In this document: one piece after another, positions 11,666-26,354 of the stretch
Layout: every line of letters begins with the position of its first letter
Position numbering within the stretch: the stretch's first letter is position 1
Source of the DNA: Nephrocerus scutellatus
Lineage: Eukaryota > Arthropoda > Insecta > Diptera > Pipunculidae
NCBI GenBank assembly: GCA_947095585.1
Contig: OX352766.1
Coordinates: forward strand, 24,847,811 to 24,911,810
Direction of reading: 5' to 3'
DNA length: 64,000 bases
Translations under genes and position numbers: made by a program
Notes under the pieces: model-generated
What the model was told of the DNA's origin: nothing
Database searches by the model: none
Seen by the model: only the letters and a program-made list of their open reading frames with translations

Positions 11666-13336
11666 GAAATTCTAATTGGCAAAAACATTACTTCAAATTC
11701 AATATTTTATACTAAAACTGCTATTTTAAAGACTTTTTATGCAAAATATGAAGAATGTTGAGTTGTTCGCTGAGTGTTTCATTATTATTTTCTTAAATCC
11801 CAGGATTTTCAGTACAAATTCAATTTTTTCCATTAAAAAATCATCTTTTTACAGATCGAATACAACCTTTTGCAAATTAAAATTCTGAACATTTCATAAA
11901 TATATGTATATGCCAAATTATAATGGTTATCCTGCTACAGCTGCTGGTAGATGTATATATTGTTTGAAATGAAAGATCAGATAAATTCAAAATCTTCATA
12001 ATTAGCAATATACATAAGCTGAGAACGTATTTTTCGCTTTAGTTGCTCATGTAAGCGAAACTCACGTATTTCTGAATTCTGATTTAAATTTAAATCTGCC
12101 TGTGTATAGCTTAGTGCCAATCTTTTTCCCACGAACCGGGACCTCGCAATTTATGTACGTAGTGATGTTCCGTTCAAACTTTTACCTCAATTAAGCCAAT
12201 GTTCCAATGCGCAATTTAATTTCATATGACTGAGAGTAATGGTACAGGGACTGCTTTCTTTATAGAAACCTCAACTTAGACTGGAAAATTATATATTAGA
12301 TTTTCAGTTCAAATTCAATCTTTTCCATTTCAAAATCAACTTTTTACAGATCGAATTCAACCTTTTGCAAATTAAAATTCTGAACATTAAGAAAATAATG
12401 TTAAAAATATGTAATTCAATTTATAATTTCATAAATATATGTATATGCCAAATTATAATGGTTCTCCTGCTGCAGCTGCTGGTAGATGTATATATAGTTT
12501 GAAATGAAAGATCAGATAAATTCAAAATCTTTATAATTAGCAATATACATAAGCTGAGAACGTATTTTTCGCTTTAGTTGCTCATGTAAGCGAAACGCAC
12601 GTATTTCTGAATTCTGATTTAAATCTGCCTGGGTATAGCTTAGTGCCAATCGTTTTTCCACGAACCGGGACCTCGCAATTTATGTACGTAGTGATGTTCC
12701 GTTTAAACTTTTACCTCAATAAAGCCAATGTTCCAATGCGTAATTTAATTTCATATGACTGAGAGTAATGGTACAGGGACTGCTTTCTTTATAGAAACCC
12801 CAACTTAGACAGGATTTTAATATATTATATTTTCAGTTCAAATTCAATCTTTTCCATTTCAAAATCAACTTTTTACAGATCAAATTCAATTTTTGCAAAT
12901 TAAAATTCTGAACATCCGGAAAAAAATATTAAAAAAAATGTAATTCAATACATAATTTCATAAATATATGTATATGCCAAATTATAATGGTTCTCCTGCT
13001 GCAGCTGCTGGTAGATGTATATATAGTCTGAAATTAATAATCAGTTCAAATTCAAAATCTTCATATTTAGCAATAGTATACCTAAGCTGAGAACGTCTTT
13101 TTCGCTTCAGTTGCCATTGTAAGCGAAACACACGTATTTGTGAATTCTGACAGGATTATTATATATTATATTTTCAGTTCAAATCAAAATAGAAACCCAA
13201 ACTTAGACAGGATTATTATATATTATATTTTCAGTTCAATTGATGAAATAAAGTAAGGATGATTGGTAAGCTGAAGAGATATGAAAAAAAGGTAAAAAAT
13301 CTGATACACACAACAGTGCGGGTTGCGCCAACACAA

Positions 13337-13436
13337 CCACGCGGTGTTCCCAAGCGCTCCCCTATCTAAGTACTAACAGCGCCCTTAATTGCTTAATTTC
13401 GGTGATCTGACGAGAACCGATGCGTTCAGCGTGGTA
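13337..13436 (-). pseudogene. 5S rRNA-derived box, class II
   Basis: Unit 1. Its 3' flank has the gaaacccaaacttag variant. Confidence 0.85.
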
Positions 13437-13743
13437 ATAATAATTGGCAAAAACATTACTTCAAATTCAATGTTTTATACTAAAACTGCTATGTTAAAGA
13501 CATTTTATGCAAAATATGAAAATAATGTCCTGCTGTATTTGTTTATTGTACATAATATTATAAAAAAAATAATCTGGTTTAATAAACAATCTGAAATCAC
13601 AAAAAAAAACATATATTTCATATGATGAAATATGGGTGGATTGGATTGGTTAGCTGGAGAGATATGAAAAAAGGTAAACAATCTGACACATACAACAAGT
13701 GCGGTTGCGCCAACAGTGCTACAAAGCTTCAAACCAAACCAAA

Positions 13744-13852
13744 CCACGCGGTGTTCCCAAGCCCTCCCCTATCTAAGTACTAACAGCGCCCTTAATTGCT
13801 TAATTTCGGTGATCTGACGAGAATCGATGCGTTCAGCGTGGTAGTCGTAGAC
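13744..13852 (-). pseudogene. 5S rRNA-derived box, class Ia
   Basis: Carries agccctcccc instead of agcgctcccc, a marker shared only with 19995, 26246 and 34179. Confidence 0.85.
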
Positions 13853-14995
13853 GAAATTCTAATTTGCAAAAACATTACTTCAAATTCAATATTTTATACT
13901 AAAACTGCTATTTTAAAGACTTTTTATGCAAAATATGAAGAATGTTGAGTTGTTCGCTGAATGTTTCATTATTATTTTCTTAAATCCCAGGATTTTCAGT
14001 ACAAATTCAATTTTTTCCATTAAAAAATCATCTTTTTACAGATCGAATACAACCTTTTGCAAATTAAAATTCTGAACATTTCATAAATATATGTATATGC
14101 CAAATTATAATGGTTATCATGCTGCAGCTGCTGGTAGATGTATATATTGTTTGAAATGAAAGATCAGATAAATTCAAAATCTTCATAATTAGCAATATAC
14201 ATAAGCTGAGAACGTCTTTTTCGCTTCAGTTACACATATAAGCGAAGCTCACGTATTTGTGAATTCTGATTTAAATTTAAATCTGGCTGGGTATATCTTA
14301 GTGTCAATCTTTTTCCCACGAACCGCGACCTCGCAATTTATGTACGTAGTGATGTTGCGTTCAAACTTTTGCCTCAATTAAGCCAATGTTCCAATGCGCA
14401 ATTTAATTTCATATGACTGAGAGTAATGGTACAGGGACTGCTTTCTTTATAGAAACCCCAACTTAGACAGGATTTTAATATATTATATTTTCAGTTCAAA
14501 TTCAATCTTTTCCATTTCAAAATCAACTTTTTACAGATCAAATTAAATTTTTGCAAATTAAAATTCTGAACATCCGGAAAAAAAATATTAAAAAAAATGT
14601 AATTCAATACATAATTTCATAAATATATGTATATGCCAAATTATAATGGTTCTCCTGCTGCAGCTGCTGGTAGATGTATATATAGTCTGAAATTAATAAT
14701 CAGTTCAAATTCAAAATCTTCATATTTAGCAATAGTATACGTAAGCTGAGAACGTCTTTTTCGCTTCAGTTGCCATTGTAAGCGAAACACACGTATTTGT
14801 GAATTCTGACAGGATTATTATATATTATATTTTCAGTTCAAATCAAAATAGAAACCCCAACTTAGACAGGATTATTATATATTATATTTTCAGTTCAATT
14901 GATGAAATAAAGTAAGGATGATTGGTAAGCTGGAGAGATATGAAAAAAAGGTAAAAAATCTGACACACACAACAGTGCGGGTTGCGCCAACACAA

Positions 14996-15095
14996 CCACG
15001 CGGTGTTCCCAAGCGCTCCCCTATCTAAGTACTAACAGCGCCCTTAATTGCTTAATTTCGGTGATCTGACGAGAACCGATGCGTTCAGCGTGGTA
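14996..15095 (-). pseudogene. 5S rRNA-derived box, class II
   Basis: Has the ataataatggg and tactacaaattc variants, which trace it to 21247, 27498, 30021 and 35431. Confidence 0.85.
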
Positions 15096-15403
15096 ATAAT
15101 AATGGGCAAAAACATTACTACAAATTCAATGTTTTATACTAAAACTGCTATGTTAAAGACATTTTATGCAAAATATGAAAATAATGTCCTGCTGTATTTG
15201 TTTATTGTACATAATATTATAAAAAAAATAATCTGGTTTAATAAACAATCTGAAATCACAAAAAAAAACATATATTTCATATGATGAAATATGGGTGGAT
15301 TGGATTGGTTAGCTGGAGAGATATGAAAAAAAGGTAAACAATCTGACACACACAACAAGTGCGGTTGCGCCAACAGTGCTACAAAGCTTCAAACCAAACC
15401 AAA

Positions 15404-15512
15404 CCACGCGGTGTTCCCAAGCGCTCCCCTATCTAAGTACTAACAGCGCCCTTAATTGCTTAATTTCGGTGATCTGACGAGAATCGATGCGTTCAGCGTG
15501 GTAGTCGTAGAC
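15404..15512 (-). pseudogene. 5S rRNA-derived box, class Ia
   Basis: Its upstream flank has aaaaatgct. The next box is 747 bp on. Confidence 0.85.
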
Positions 15513-16150
15513 GAAATTCTAATTGGCAAAAACATTACTTCAAATTCAATATTTTATACTAAAAATGCTATTTTAAAGACTTTTTATGCAAAATATGAAG
15601 AATGTTGAGTTGTTCGCTGAGTGTTTCATTATTATTTTCTTAAATCCCAGGATTTTCAGTACAAATTCAATTTTTTCCATTAAAAAATCATCTTTTTACA
15701 GATCGTATACAACCTTTTGCAAATTAAAATTCTGAACATTTCATAAATATATGTATATTCAATACATAATTTCATAAATATATGTATATGCCAAATTATA
15801 ATGGTTCTCCTGCTGCAGCTGCTGGTAGATGTATATATAGTCTGAAATTAATAATCAGTTCAAATTCAAAATCTTCATATTTAGCAATAGTATACCTAAG
15901 CTGAGAACGTATTTTTCGCTTCAGTTGCCATTGTAAGCGAAACACACGTATTTGTGAATTCTGACAGGATTATTATATATTATATTTTCAGTTCAAATCA
16001 AAATAGAAACCCCAACTTAGACAGGATTATTATATATTATATTTTCAGTTCAATTGATGAAATAAAGTAAGGATGATTGGTAAGCTGAAGAGATATGAAA
16101 AAAAGGTAAAAAATCTGATACACACAACAGTGCGGGTTGCGCCAACACAA

Positions 16151-16250
16151 CCACGCGGTGTTCCCAAGCGCTCCCCTATCTAAGTACTAACAGCGACCTT
16201 AATTGCTTAATTTCGGTGATCTGACGAGAACCGATGCGTTCAGCGTGGTA
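16151..16250 (-). pseudogene. 5S rRNA-derived box, class II
   Basis: First box of 6251-bp unit 2. Confidence 0.85.
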
Positions 16251-16442
16251 ATAATAATTGGCAAAAACATTACTTCAAATTCAATGTTTTATACTAAAAC
16301 TGCTATGTTAAAGACATTTTATGCAAAATATGAAAATAATGTCCTGCTGTATTTGTTTATTATACATAATATTATAAAAAAAATAATCTGGTTTAATAAA
16401 CAATCTGAAATCACAAAAAAAACATATATTTCATATGTTGAA

Positions 16443-16518
16443 GTACTAACAGCGCCCTTAATTGCTTAATTTCGGTGATCTGACGAGAATCGATGCGTTC
16501 AGCGTGGTAGTCGTAGAC
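16443..16518 (-). pseudogene. Truncated 5S-derived box
   Basis: Unit 2 copy of the truncation joint. Confidence 0.8.
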
Positions 16519-17399
16519 GAAATTCTAATTGGCAAAAACATTACTTCAAATTCAATATTTTATACTAAAACTGCTATTTTAAAGACTTTTTATGCAAAAT
16601 ATGAAGAATGTTGAGTTGTTCGCTGAGTGTTTCATTATTATTTTCTTAAATCCCAGGATTTTCAGTACAAATTCAATTTTTTCCATTAAAAAATCAGCTT
16701 TTTACAGATCGAATACAACCTTTTGCAAATTAAAATTCTGAACATTTCATAAATATATGTATATGCCAAATTATAATGGTTATCCTGCTACAGCTGCTGG
16801 TAGATGTATATATTGTTTGAAATGAAAGATCAGATAAATTCAAAATCTTCATAATTAGCAATATACATAAGCTGAGAACGTATTTTTCGCTTTAGTTGCT
16901 CATGTAAGCGAAACTCACGTATTTCTGAATTCTGATTTAAATTTAAATCTGCCTGTGTATAGCTTAGTGCCAATCTTTTTCCCACGAACCGGGACCTCGC
17001 AATTTATGTACGTAGTGATGTTCCGTTCAAACTTTTACCTCAATTAAGCCAATGTTCCAATGCGCAATTTAATTTCATATGACTGAGAGTAATGGTACAG
17101 GGACTGCTTTCTTTATAGAAACCTCAACTTAGACTGGAAAATTATATATTAGATTTTCAGTTCAAATTCAATCTTTTCCATGTAAGCGAAACACACGTAT
17201 TTGTGAATTCTGACAGGATTATTATATATTATATTTTCAGTTCAAATCAAAATAGAAACCCCAACTTAGACAGGATTATTATATATTATATTTTCAGTTC
17301 AATTGATGAAATAAAGTAAGGATGATTGGTAAGCTGAAGAGATATGAAAAAAAGGTAAAAAATCTGATACACACAACAGTGCGGGTTGCGCCAACACAA

Positions 17400-17499
17400 C
17401 CACGCGGTGTTCCCAAGCGCTCCCCTATCTAAGTACTAACAGCGCCCTTAATTGCTTAATTTCGGTGATCTGACGAGAACCGATGCGTTCAGCGTGGTA
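17400..17499 (-). pseudogene. 5S rRNA-derived box, class II
   Basis: Unit 2 copy of 11149. Confidence 0.85.
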
Positions 17500-17807
17500 A
17501 TAATAATTGGCAAAAACATTACTTCAAATTCAATGTTTTATACTAAAACTGCTATGTTAAAGACATTTTATGCAAAATATGAAAATAATGTCCTGCTGTA
17601 TTTGTTTATTGTACATAATATTATAAAAAAAATAATCTGGTTTAATAAACAATCTGAAATCACAAAAAAAAACATATATTTCATATGATGAAATATGGGT
17701 GGATTGGATTGGTTAGCTGGAGAGATATGAAAAAAAGGTAAACAATCTGACACATACAACAAGTGCGGTTGCGCCAACAGTGCTACAAAGCTTCAAACCA
17801 AACCAAA

Positions 17808-17916
17808 CCACGCGGTGTTCCCAAGCGCTCCCCTATCTAAGTACTAACAGCGCCCTTAATTGCTTAATTTCGGTGATCTGACGAGAATCGATGCGTTCAG
17901 CGTGGTAGTCGTAGAC
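17808..17916 (-). pseudogene. 5S rRNA-derived box, class Ia
   Basis: Unit 2 copy of 11557, before a 1780-bp gap. Confidence 0.85.
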
Positions 17917-19587
17917 GAAATTCTAATTGGCAAAAACATTACTTCAAATTCAATATTTTATACTAAAACTGCTATTTTAAAGACTTTTTATGCAAAATAT
18001 GAAGAATGTTGAGTTGTTCGCTGAGTGTTTCATTATTATTTTCTTAAATCCCAGGATTTTCAGTACAAATTCAATTTTTTCCATTAAAAAATCATCTTTT
18101 TACAGATCGAATACAACCTTTTGCAAATTAAAATTCTGAACATTTCATAAATATATGTATATGCCAAATTATAATGGTTATCCTGCTACAGCTGCTGGTA
18201 GATGTATATATTGTTTGAAATGAAAGATCAGATAAATTCAAAATCTTCATAATTAGCAATATACATAAGCTGAGAACGTATTTTTCGCTTTAGTTGCTCA
18301 TGTAAGCGAAACTCACGTATTTCTGAATTCTGATTTAAATTTAAATCTGCCTGTGTATAGCTTAGTGCCAATCTTTTTCCCACGAACCGGGACCTCGCAA
18401 TTTATGTACGTAGTGATGTTCCGTTCAAACTTTTACCTCAATTAAGCCAATGTTCCAATGCGCAATTTAATTTCATATGACTGAGAGTAATGGTACAGGG
18501 ACTGCTTTCTTTATAGAAACCTCAACTTAGACTGGAAAATTATATATTAGATTTTCAGTTCAAATTCAATCTTTTCCATTTCAAAATCAACTTTTTACAG
18601 ATCGAATTCAACCTTTTGCAAATTAAAATTCTGAACATTAAGAAAATAATGTTAAAAATATGTAATTCAATTTATAATTTCATAAATATATGTATATGCC
18701 AAATTATAATGGTTCTCCTGCTGCAGCTGCTGGTAGATGTATATATAGTTTGAAATGAAAGATCAGATAAATTCAAAATCTTTATAATTAGCAATATACA
18801 TAAGCTGAGAACGTATTTTTCGCTTTAGTTGCTCATGTAAGCGAAACGCACGTATTTCTGAATTCTGATTTAAATCTGCCTGGGTATAGCTTAGTGCCAA
18901 TCGTTTTTCCACGAACCGGGACCTCGCAATTTATGTACGTAGTGATGTTCCGTTTAAACTTTTACCTCAATAAAGCCAATGTTCCAATGCGTAATTTAAT
19001 TTCATATGACTGAGAGTAATGGTACAGGGACTGCTTTCTTTATAGAAACCCCAACTTAGACAGGATTTTAATATATTATATTTTCAGTTCAAATTCAATC
19101 TTTTCCATTTCAAAATCAACTTTTTACAGATCAAATTCAATTTTTGCAAATTAAAATTCTGAACATCCGGAAAAAAATATTAAAAAAAATGTAATTCAAT
19201 ACATAATTTCATAAATATATGTATATGCCAAATTATAATGGTTCTCCTGCTGCAGCTGCTGGTAGATGTATATATAGTCTGAAATTAATAATCAGTTCAA
19301 ATTCAAAATCTTCATATTTAGCAATAGTATACCTAAGCTGAGAACGTCTTTTTCGCTTCAGTTGCCATTGTAAGCGAAACACACGTATTTGTGAATTCTG
19401 ACAGGATTATTATATATTATATTTTCAGTTCAAATCAAAATAGAAACCCAAACTTAGACAGGATTATTATATATTATATTTTCAGTTCAATTGATGAAAT
19501 AAAGTAAGGATGATTGGTAAGCTGAAGAGATATGAAAAAAAGGTAAAAAATCTGATACACACAACAGTGCGGGTTGCGCCAACACAA

Positions 19588-19687
19588 CCACGCGGTGTTC
19601 CCAAGCGCTCCCCTATCTAAGTACTAACAGCGCCCTTAATTGCTTAATTTCGGTGATCTGACGAGAACCGATGCGTTCAGCGTGGTA
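19588..19687 (-). pseudogene. 5S rRNA-derived box, class II
   Basis: Unit 2 copy of 13337. Confidence 0.85.
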
Positions 19688-19994
19688 ATAATAATTGGCA
19701 AAAACATTACTTCAAATTCAATGTTTTATACTAAAACTGCTATGTTAAAGACATTTTATGCAAAATATGAAAATAATGTCCTGCTGTATTTGTTTATTGT
19801 ACATAATATTATAAAAAAAATAATCTGGTTTAATAAACAATCTGAAATCACAAAAAAAAACATATATTTCATATGATGAAATATGGGTGGATTGGATTGG
19901 TTAGCTGGAGAGATATGAAAAAAGGTAAACAATCTGACACATACAACAAGTGCGGTTGCGCCAACAGTGCTACAAAGCTTCAAACCAAACCAAA

Positions 19995-20103
19995 CCACGC
20001 GGTGTTCCCAAGCCCTCCCCTATCTAAGTACTAACAGCGCCCTTAATTGCTTAATTTCGGTGATCTGACGAGAATCGATGCGTTCAGCGTGGTAGTCGTA
20101 GAC
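19995..20103 (-). pseudogene. 5S rRNA-derived box, class Ia
   Basis: Unit 2 copy of 13744 with agccctcccc. Confidence 0.85.
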
Positions 20104-21246
20104 GAAATTCTAATTTGCAAAAACATTACTTCAAATTCAATATTTTATACTAAAACTGCTATTTTAAAGACTTTTTATGCAAAATATGAAGAATGTTGAG
20201 TTGTTCGCTGAATGTTTCATTATTATTTTCTTAAATCCCAGGATTTTCAGTACAAATTCAATTTTTTCCATTAAAAAATCATCTTTTTACAGATCGAATA
20301 CAACCTTTTGCAAATTAAAATTCTGAACATTTCATAAATATATGTATATGCCAAATTATAATGGTTATCATGCTGCAGCTGCTGGTAGATGTATATATTG
20401 TTTGAAATGAAAGATCAGATAAATTCAAAATCTTCATAATTAGCAATATACATAAGCTGAGAACGTCTTTTTCGCTTCAGTTACACATATAAGCGAAGCT
20501 CACGTATTTGTGAATTCTGATTTAAATTTAAATCTGGCTGGGTATATCTTAGTGTCAATCTTTTTCCCACGAACCGCGACCTCGCAATTTATGTACGTAG
20601 TGATGTTGCGTTCAAACTTTTGCCTCAATTAAGCCAATGTTCCAATGCGCAATTTAATTTCATATGACTGAGAGTAATGGTACAGGGACTGCTTTCTTTA
20701 TAGAAACCCCAACTTAGACAGGATTTTAATATATTATATTTTCAGTTCAAATTCAATCTTTTCCATTTCAAAATCAACTTTTTACAGATCAAATTAAATT
20801 TTTGCAAATTAAAATTCTGAACATCCGGAAAAAAAATATTAAAAAAAATGTAATTCAATACATAATTTCATAAATATATGTATATGCCAAATTATAATGG
20901 TTCTCCTGCTGCAGCTGCTGGTAGATGTATATATAGTCTGAAATTAATAATCAGTTCAAATTCAAAATCTTCATATTTAGCAATAGTATACGTAAGCTGA
21001 GAACGTCTTTTTCGCTTCAGTTGCCATTGTAAGCGAAACACACGTATTTGTGAATTCTGACAGGATTATTATATATTATATTTTCAGTTCAAATCAAAAT
21101 AGAAACCCCAACTTAGACAGGATTATTATATATTATATTTTCAGTTCAATTGATGAAATAAAGTAAGGATGATTGGTAAGCTGGAGAGATATGAAAAAAA
21201 GGTAAAAAATCTGACACACACAACAGTGCGGGTTGCGCCAACACAA

Positions 21247-21346
21247 CCACGCGGTGTTCCCAAGCGCTCCCCTATCTAAGTACTAACAGCGCCCTTAATT
21301 GCTTAATTTCGGTGATCTGACGAGAACCGATGCGTTCAGCGTGGTA
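21247..21346 (-). pseudogene. 5S rRNA-derived box, class II
   Basis: Unit 2 copy of 14996. Confidence 0.85.
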
Positions 21347-21654
21347 ATAATAATGGGCAAAAACATTACTACAAATTCAATGTTTTATACTAAAACTGCT
21401 ATGTTAAAGACATTTTATGCAAAATATGAAAATAATGTCCTGCTGTATTTGTTTATTGTACATAATATTATAAAAAAAATAATCTGGTTTAATAAACAAT
21501 CTGAAATCACAAAAAAAAACATATATTTCATATGATGAAATATGGGTGGATTGGATTGGTTAGCTGGAGAGATATGAAAAAAAGGTAAACAATCTGACAC
21601 ACACAACAAGTGCGGTTGCGCCAACAGTGCTACAAAGCTTCAAACCAAACCAAA

Positions 21655-21763
21655 CCACGCGGTGTTCCCAAGCGCTCCCCTATCTAAGTACTAACAGCGC
21701 CCTTAATTGCTTAATTTCGGTGATCTGACGAGAATCGATGCGTTCAGCGTGGTAGTCGTAGAC
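21655..21763 (-). pseudogene. 5S rRNA-derived box, class Ia
   Basis: Unit 2 copy of 15404. Confidence 0.85.
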
Positions 21764-22401
21764 GAAATTCTAATTGGCAAAAACATTACTTCAAATTCAA
21801 TATTTTATACTAAAAATGCTATTTTAAAGACTTTTTATGCAAAATATGAAGAATGTTGAGTTGTTCGCTGAGTGTTTCATTATTATTTTCTTAAATCCCA
21901 GGATTTTCAGTACAAATTCAATTTTTTCCATTAAAAAATCATCTTTTTACAGATCGTATACAACCTTTTGCAAATTAAAATTCTGAACATTTCATAAATA
22001 TATGTATATTCAATACATAATTTCATAAATATATGTATATGCCAAATTATAATGGTTCTCCTGCTGCAGCTGCTGGTAGATGTATATATAGTCTGAAATT
22101 AATAATCAGTTCAAATTCAAAATCTTCATATTTAGCAATAGTATACCTAAGCTGAGAACGTATTTTTCGCTTCAGTTGCCATTGTAAGCGAAACACACGT
22201 ATTTGTGAATTCTGACAGGATTATTATATATTATATTTTCAGTTCAAATCAAAATAGAAACCCCAACTTAGACAGGATTATTATATATTATATTTTCAGT
22301 TCAATTGATGAAATAAAGTAAGGATGATTGGTAAGCTGAAGAGATATGAAAAAAAGGTAAAAAATCTGATACACACAACAGTGCGGGTTGCGCCAACACA
22401 A

Positions 22402-22501
22402 CCACGCGGTGTTCCCAAGCGCTCCCCTATCTAAGTACTAACAGCGACCTTAATTGCTTAATTTCGGTGATCTGACGAGAACCGATGCGTTCAGCGTGGT
22501 A
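22402..22501 (-). pseudogene. 5S rRNA-derived box, class II
   Basis: First box of 6251-bp unit 3. Confidence 0.85.
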
Positions 22502-22693
22502 ATAATAATTGGCAAAAACATTACTTCAAATTCAATGTTTTATACTAAAACTGCTATGTTAAAGACATTTTATGCAAAATATGAAAATAATGTCCTGCTG
22601 TATTTGTTTATTATACATAATATTATAAAAAAAATAATCTGGTTTAATAAACAATCTGAAATCACAAAAAAAACATATATTTCATATGTTGAA

Positions 22694-22769
22694 GTACTAA
22701 CAGCGCCCTTAATTGCTTAATTTCGGTGATCTGACGAGAATCGATGCGTTCAGCGTGGTAGTCGTAGAC
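22694..22769 (-). pseudogene. Truncated 5S-derived box
   Basis: Unit 3 copy of the truncation joint, and the last one in the window. Confidence 0.8.
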
Positions 22770-23650
22770 GAAATTCTAATTGGCAAAAACATTACTTCAA
22801 ATTCAATATTTTATACTAAAACTGCTATTTTAAAGACTTTTTATGCAAAATATGAAGAATGTTGAGTTGTTCGCTGAGTGTTTCATTATTATTTTCTTAA
22901 ATCCCAGGATTTTCAGTACAAATTCAATTTTTTCCATTAAAAAATCAGCTTTTTACAGATCGAATACAACCTTTTGCAAATTAAAATTCTGAACATTTCA
23001 TAAATATATGTATATGCCAAATTATAATGGTTATCCTGCTACAGCTGCTGGTAGATGTATATATTGTTTGAAATGAAAGATCAGATAAATTCAAAATCTT
23101 CATAATTAGCAATATACATAAGCTGAGAACGTATTTTTCGCTTTAGTTGCTCATGTAAGCGAAACTCACGTATTTCTGAATTCTGATTTAAATTTAAATC
23201 TGCCTGTGTATAGCTTAGTGCCAATCTTTTTCCCACGAACCGGGACCTCGCAATTTATGTACGTAGTGATGTTCCGTTCAAACTTTTACCTCAATTAAGC
23301 CAATGTTCCAATGCGCAATTTAATTTCATATGACTGAGAGTAATGGTACAGGGACTGCTTTCTTTATAGAAACCTCAACTTAGACTGGAAAATTATATAT
23401 TAGATTTTCAGTTCAAATTCAATCTTTTCCATGTAAGCGAAACACACGTATTTGTGAATTCTGACAGGATTATTATATATTATATTTTCAGTTCAAATCA
23501 AAATAGAAACCCCAACTTAGACAGGATTATTATATATTATATTTTCAGTTCAATTGATGAAATAAAGTAAGGATGATTGGTAAGCTGAAGAGATATGAAA
23601 AAAAGGTAAAAAATCTGATACACACAACAGTGCGGGTTGCGCCAACACAA

Positions 23651-23750
23651 CCACGCGGTGTTCCCAAGCGCTCCCCTATCTAAGTACTAACAGCGCCCTT
23701 AATTGCTTAATTTCGGTGATCTGACGAGAACCGATGCGTTCAGCGTGGTA
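23651..23750 (-). pseudogene. 5S rRNA-derived box, class II
   Basis: Unit 3 copy of 11149. Confidence 0.85.
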
Positions 23751-24058
23751 ATAATAATTGGCAAAAACATTACTTCAAATTCAATGTTTTATACTAAAAC
23801 TGCTATGTTAAAGACATTTTATGCAAAATATGAAAATAATGTCCTGCTGTATTTGTTTATTGTACATAATATTATAAAAAAAATAATCTGGTTTAATAAA
23901 CAATCTGAAATCACAAAAAAAAACATATATTTCATATGATGAAATATGGGTGGATTGGATTGGTTAGCTGGAGAGATATGAAAAAAAGGTAAACAATCTG
24001 ACACATACAACAAGTGCGGTTGCGCCAACAGTGCTACAAAGCTTCAAACCAAACCAAA

Positions 24059-24167
24059 CCACGCGGTGTTCCCAAGCGCTCCCCTATCTAAGTACTAACA
24101 GCGCCCTTAATTGCTTAATTTCGGTGATCTGACGAGAATCGATGCGTTCAGCGTGGTAGTCGTAGAC
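24059..24167 (-). pseudogene. 5S rRNA-derived box, class Ia
   Basis: Unit 3 copy of 11557, before a 1780-bp gap. Confidence 0.85.
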
Positions 24168-25838
24168 GAAATTCTAATTGGCAAAAACATTACTTCAAAT
24201 TCAATATTTTATACTAAAACTGCTATTTTAAAGACTTTTTATGCAAAATATGAAGAATGTTGAGTTGTTCGCTGAGTGTTTCATTATTATTTTCTTAAAT
24301 CCCAGGATTTTCAGTACAAATTCAATTTTTTCCATTAAAAAATCATCTTTTTACAGATCGAATACAACCTTTTGCAAATTAAAATTCTGAACATTTCATA
24401 AATATATGTATATGCCAAATTATAATGGTTATCCTGCTACAGCTGCTGGTAGATGTATATATTGTTTGAAATGAAAGATCAGATAAATTCAAAATCTTCA
24501 TAATTAGCAATATACATAAGCTGAGAACGTATTTTTCGCTTTAGTTGCTCATGTAAGCGAAACTCACGTATTTCTGAATTCTGATTTAAATTTAAATCTG
24601 CCTGTGTATAGCTTAGTGCCAATCTTTTTCCCACGAACCGGGACCTCGCAATTTATGTACGTAGTGATGTTCCGTTCAAACTTTTACCTCAATTAAGCCA
24701 ATGTTCCAATGCGCAATTTAATTTCATATGACTGAGAGTAATGGTACAGGGACTGCTTTCTTTATAGAAACCTCAACTTAGACTGGAAAATTATATATTA
24801 GATTTTCAGTTCAAATTCAATCTTTTCCATTTCAAAATCAACTTTTTACAGATCGAATTCAACCTTTTGCAAATTAAAATTCTGAACATTAAGAAAATAA
24901 TGTTAAAAATATGTAATTCAATTTATAATTTCATAAATATATGTATATGCCAAATTATAATGGTTCTCCTGCTGCAGCTGCTGGTAGATGTATATATAGT
25001 TTGAAATGAAAGATCAGATAAATTCAAAATCTTTATAATTAGCAATATACATAAGCTGAGAACGTATTTTTCGCTTTAGTTGCTCATGTAAGCGAAACGC
25101 ACGTATTTCTGAATTCTGATTTAAATCTGCCTGGGTATAGCTTAGTGCCAATCGTTTTTCCACGAACCGGGACCTCGCAATTTATGTACGTAGTGATGTT
25201 CCGTTTAAACTTTTACCTCAATAAAGCCAATGTTCCAATGCGTAATTTAATTTCATATGACTGAGAGTAATGGTACAGGGACTGCTTTCTTTATAGAAAC
25301 CCCAACTTAGACAGGATTTTAATATATTATATTTTCAGTTCAAATTCAATCTTTTCCATTTCAAAATCAACTTTTTACAGATCAAATTCAATTTTTGCAA
25401 ATTAAAATTCTGAACATCCGGAAAAAAATATTAAAAAAAATGTAATTCAATACATAATTTCATAAATATATGTATATGCCAAATTATAATGGTTCTCCTG
25501 CTGCAGCTGCTGGTAGATGTATATATAGTCTGAAATTAATAATCAGTTCAAATTCAAAATCTTCATATTTAGCAATAGTATACCTAAGCTGAGAACGTCT
25601 TTTTCGCTTCAGTTGCCATTGTAAGCGAAACACACGTATTTGTGAATTCTGACAGGATTATTATATATTATATTTTCAGTTCAAATCAAAATAGAAACCC
25701 AAACTTAGACAGGATTATTATATATTATATTTTCAGTTCAATTGATGAAATAAAGTAAGGATGATTGGTAAGCTGAAGAGATATGAAAAAAAGGTAAAAA
25801 ATCTGATACACACAACAGTGCGGGTTGCGCCAACACAA

Positions 25839-25938
25839 CCACGCGGTGTTCCCAAGCGCTCCCCTATCTAAGTACTAACAGCGCCCTTAATTGCTTAATT
25901 TCGGTGATCTGACGAGAACCGATGCGTTCAGCGTGGTA
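25839..25938 (-). pseudogene. 5S rRNA-derived box, class II
   Basis: Unit 3 copy of 13337. It also matches 33772 at offset 7933. Confidence 0.85.
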
Positions 25939-26245
25939 ATAATAATTGGCAAAAACATTACTTCAAATTCAATGTTTTATACTAAAACTGCTATGTTAAA
26001 GACATTTTATGCAAAATATGAAAATAATGTCCTGCTGTATTTGTTTATTGTACATAATATTATAAAAAAAATAATCTGGTTTAATAAACAATCTGAAATC
26101 ACAAAAAAAAACATATATTTCATATGATGAAATATGGGTGGATTGGATTGGTTAGCTGGAGAGATATGAAAAAAGGTAAACAATCTGACACATACAACAA
26201 GTGCGGTTGCGCCAACAGTGCTACAAAGCTTCAAACCAAACCAAA

Positions 26246-26354
26246 CCACGCGGTGTTCCCAAGCCCTCCCCTATCTAAGTACTAACAGCGCCCTTAATTG
26301 CTTAATTTCGGTGATCTGACGAGAATCGATGCGTTCAGCGTGGTAGTCGTAGAC
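26246..26354 (-). pseudogene. 5S rRNA-derived box, class Ia
   Basis: Unit 3 copy of 13744 with agccctcccc. Confidence 0.85.

Larger units (their letters stand above)
8023..12327. repeat. Partial copy of 1-4305 (offset about 8022)
   Basis: It follows 1-4305 box for box (721 to 8743, 1131 to 9153, 1878 to 9900, 3128 to 11149, 3536 to 11557). It diverges at about 12,328, where tcttttccatg of the first copy becomes tcttttccatt followed by a different spacer. From about 9.44 kb it is also the start of the 6251-bp array, so the two periodicities overlap. Confidence 0.8.
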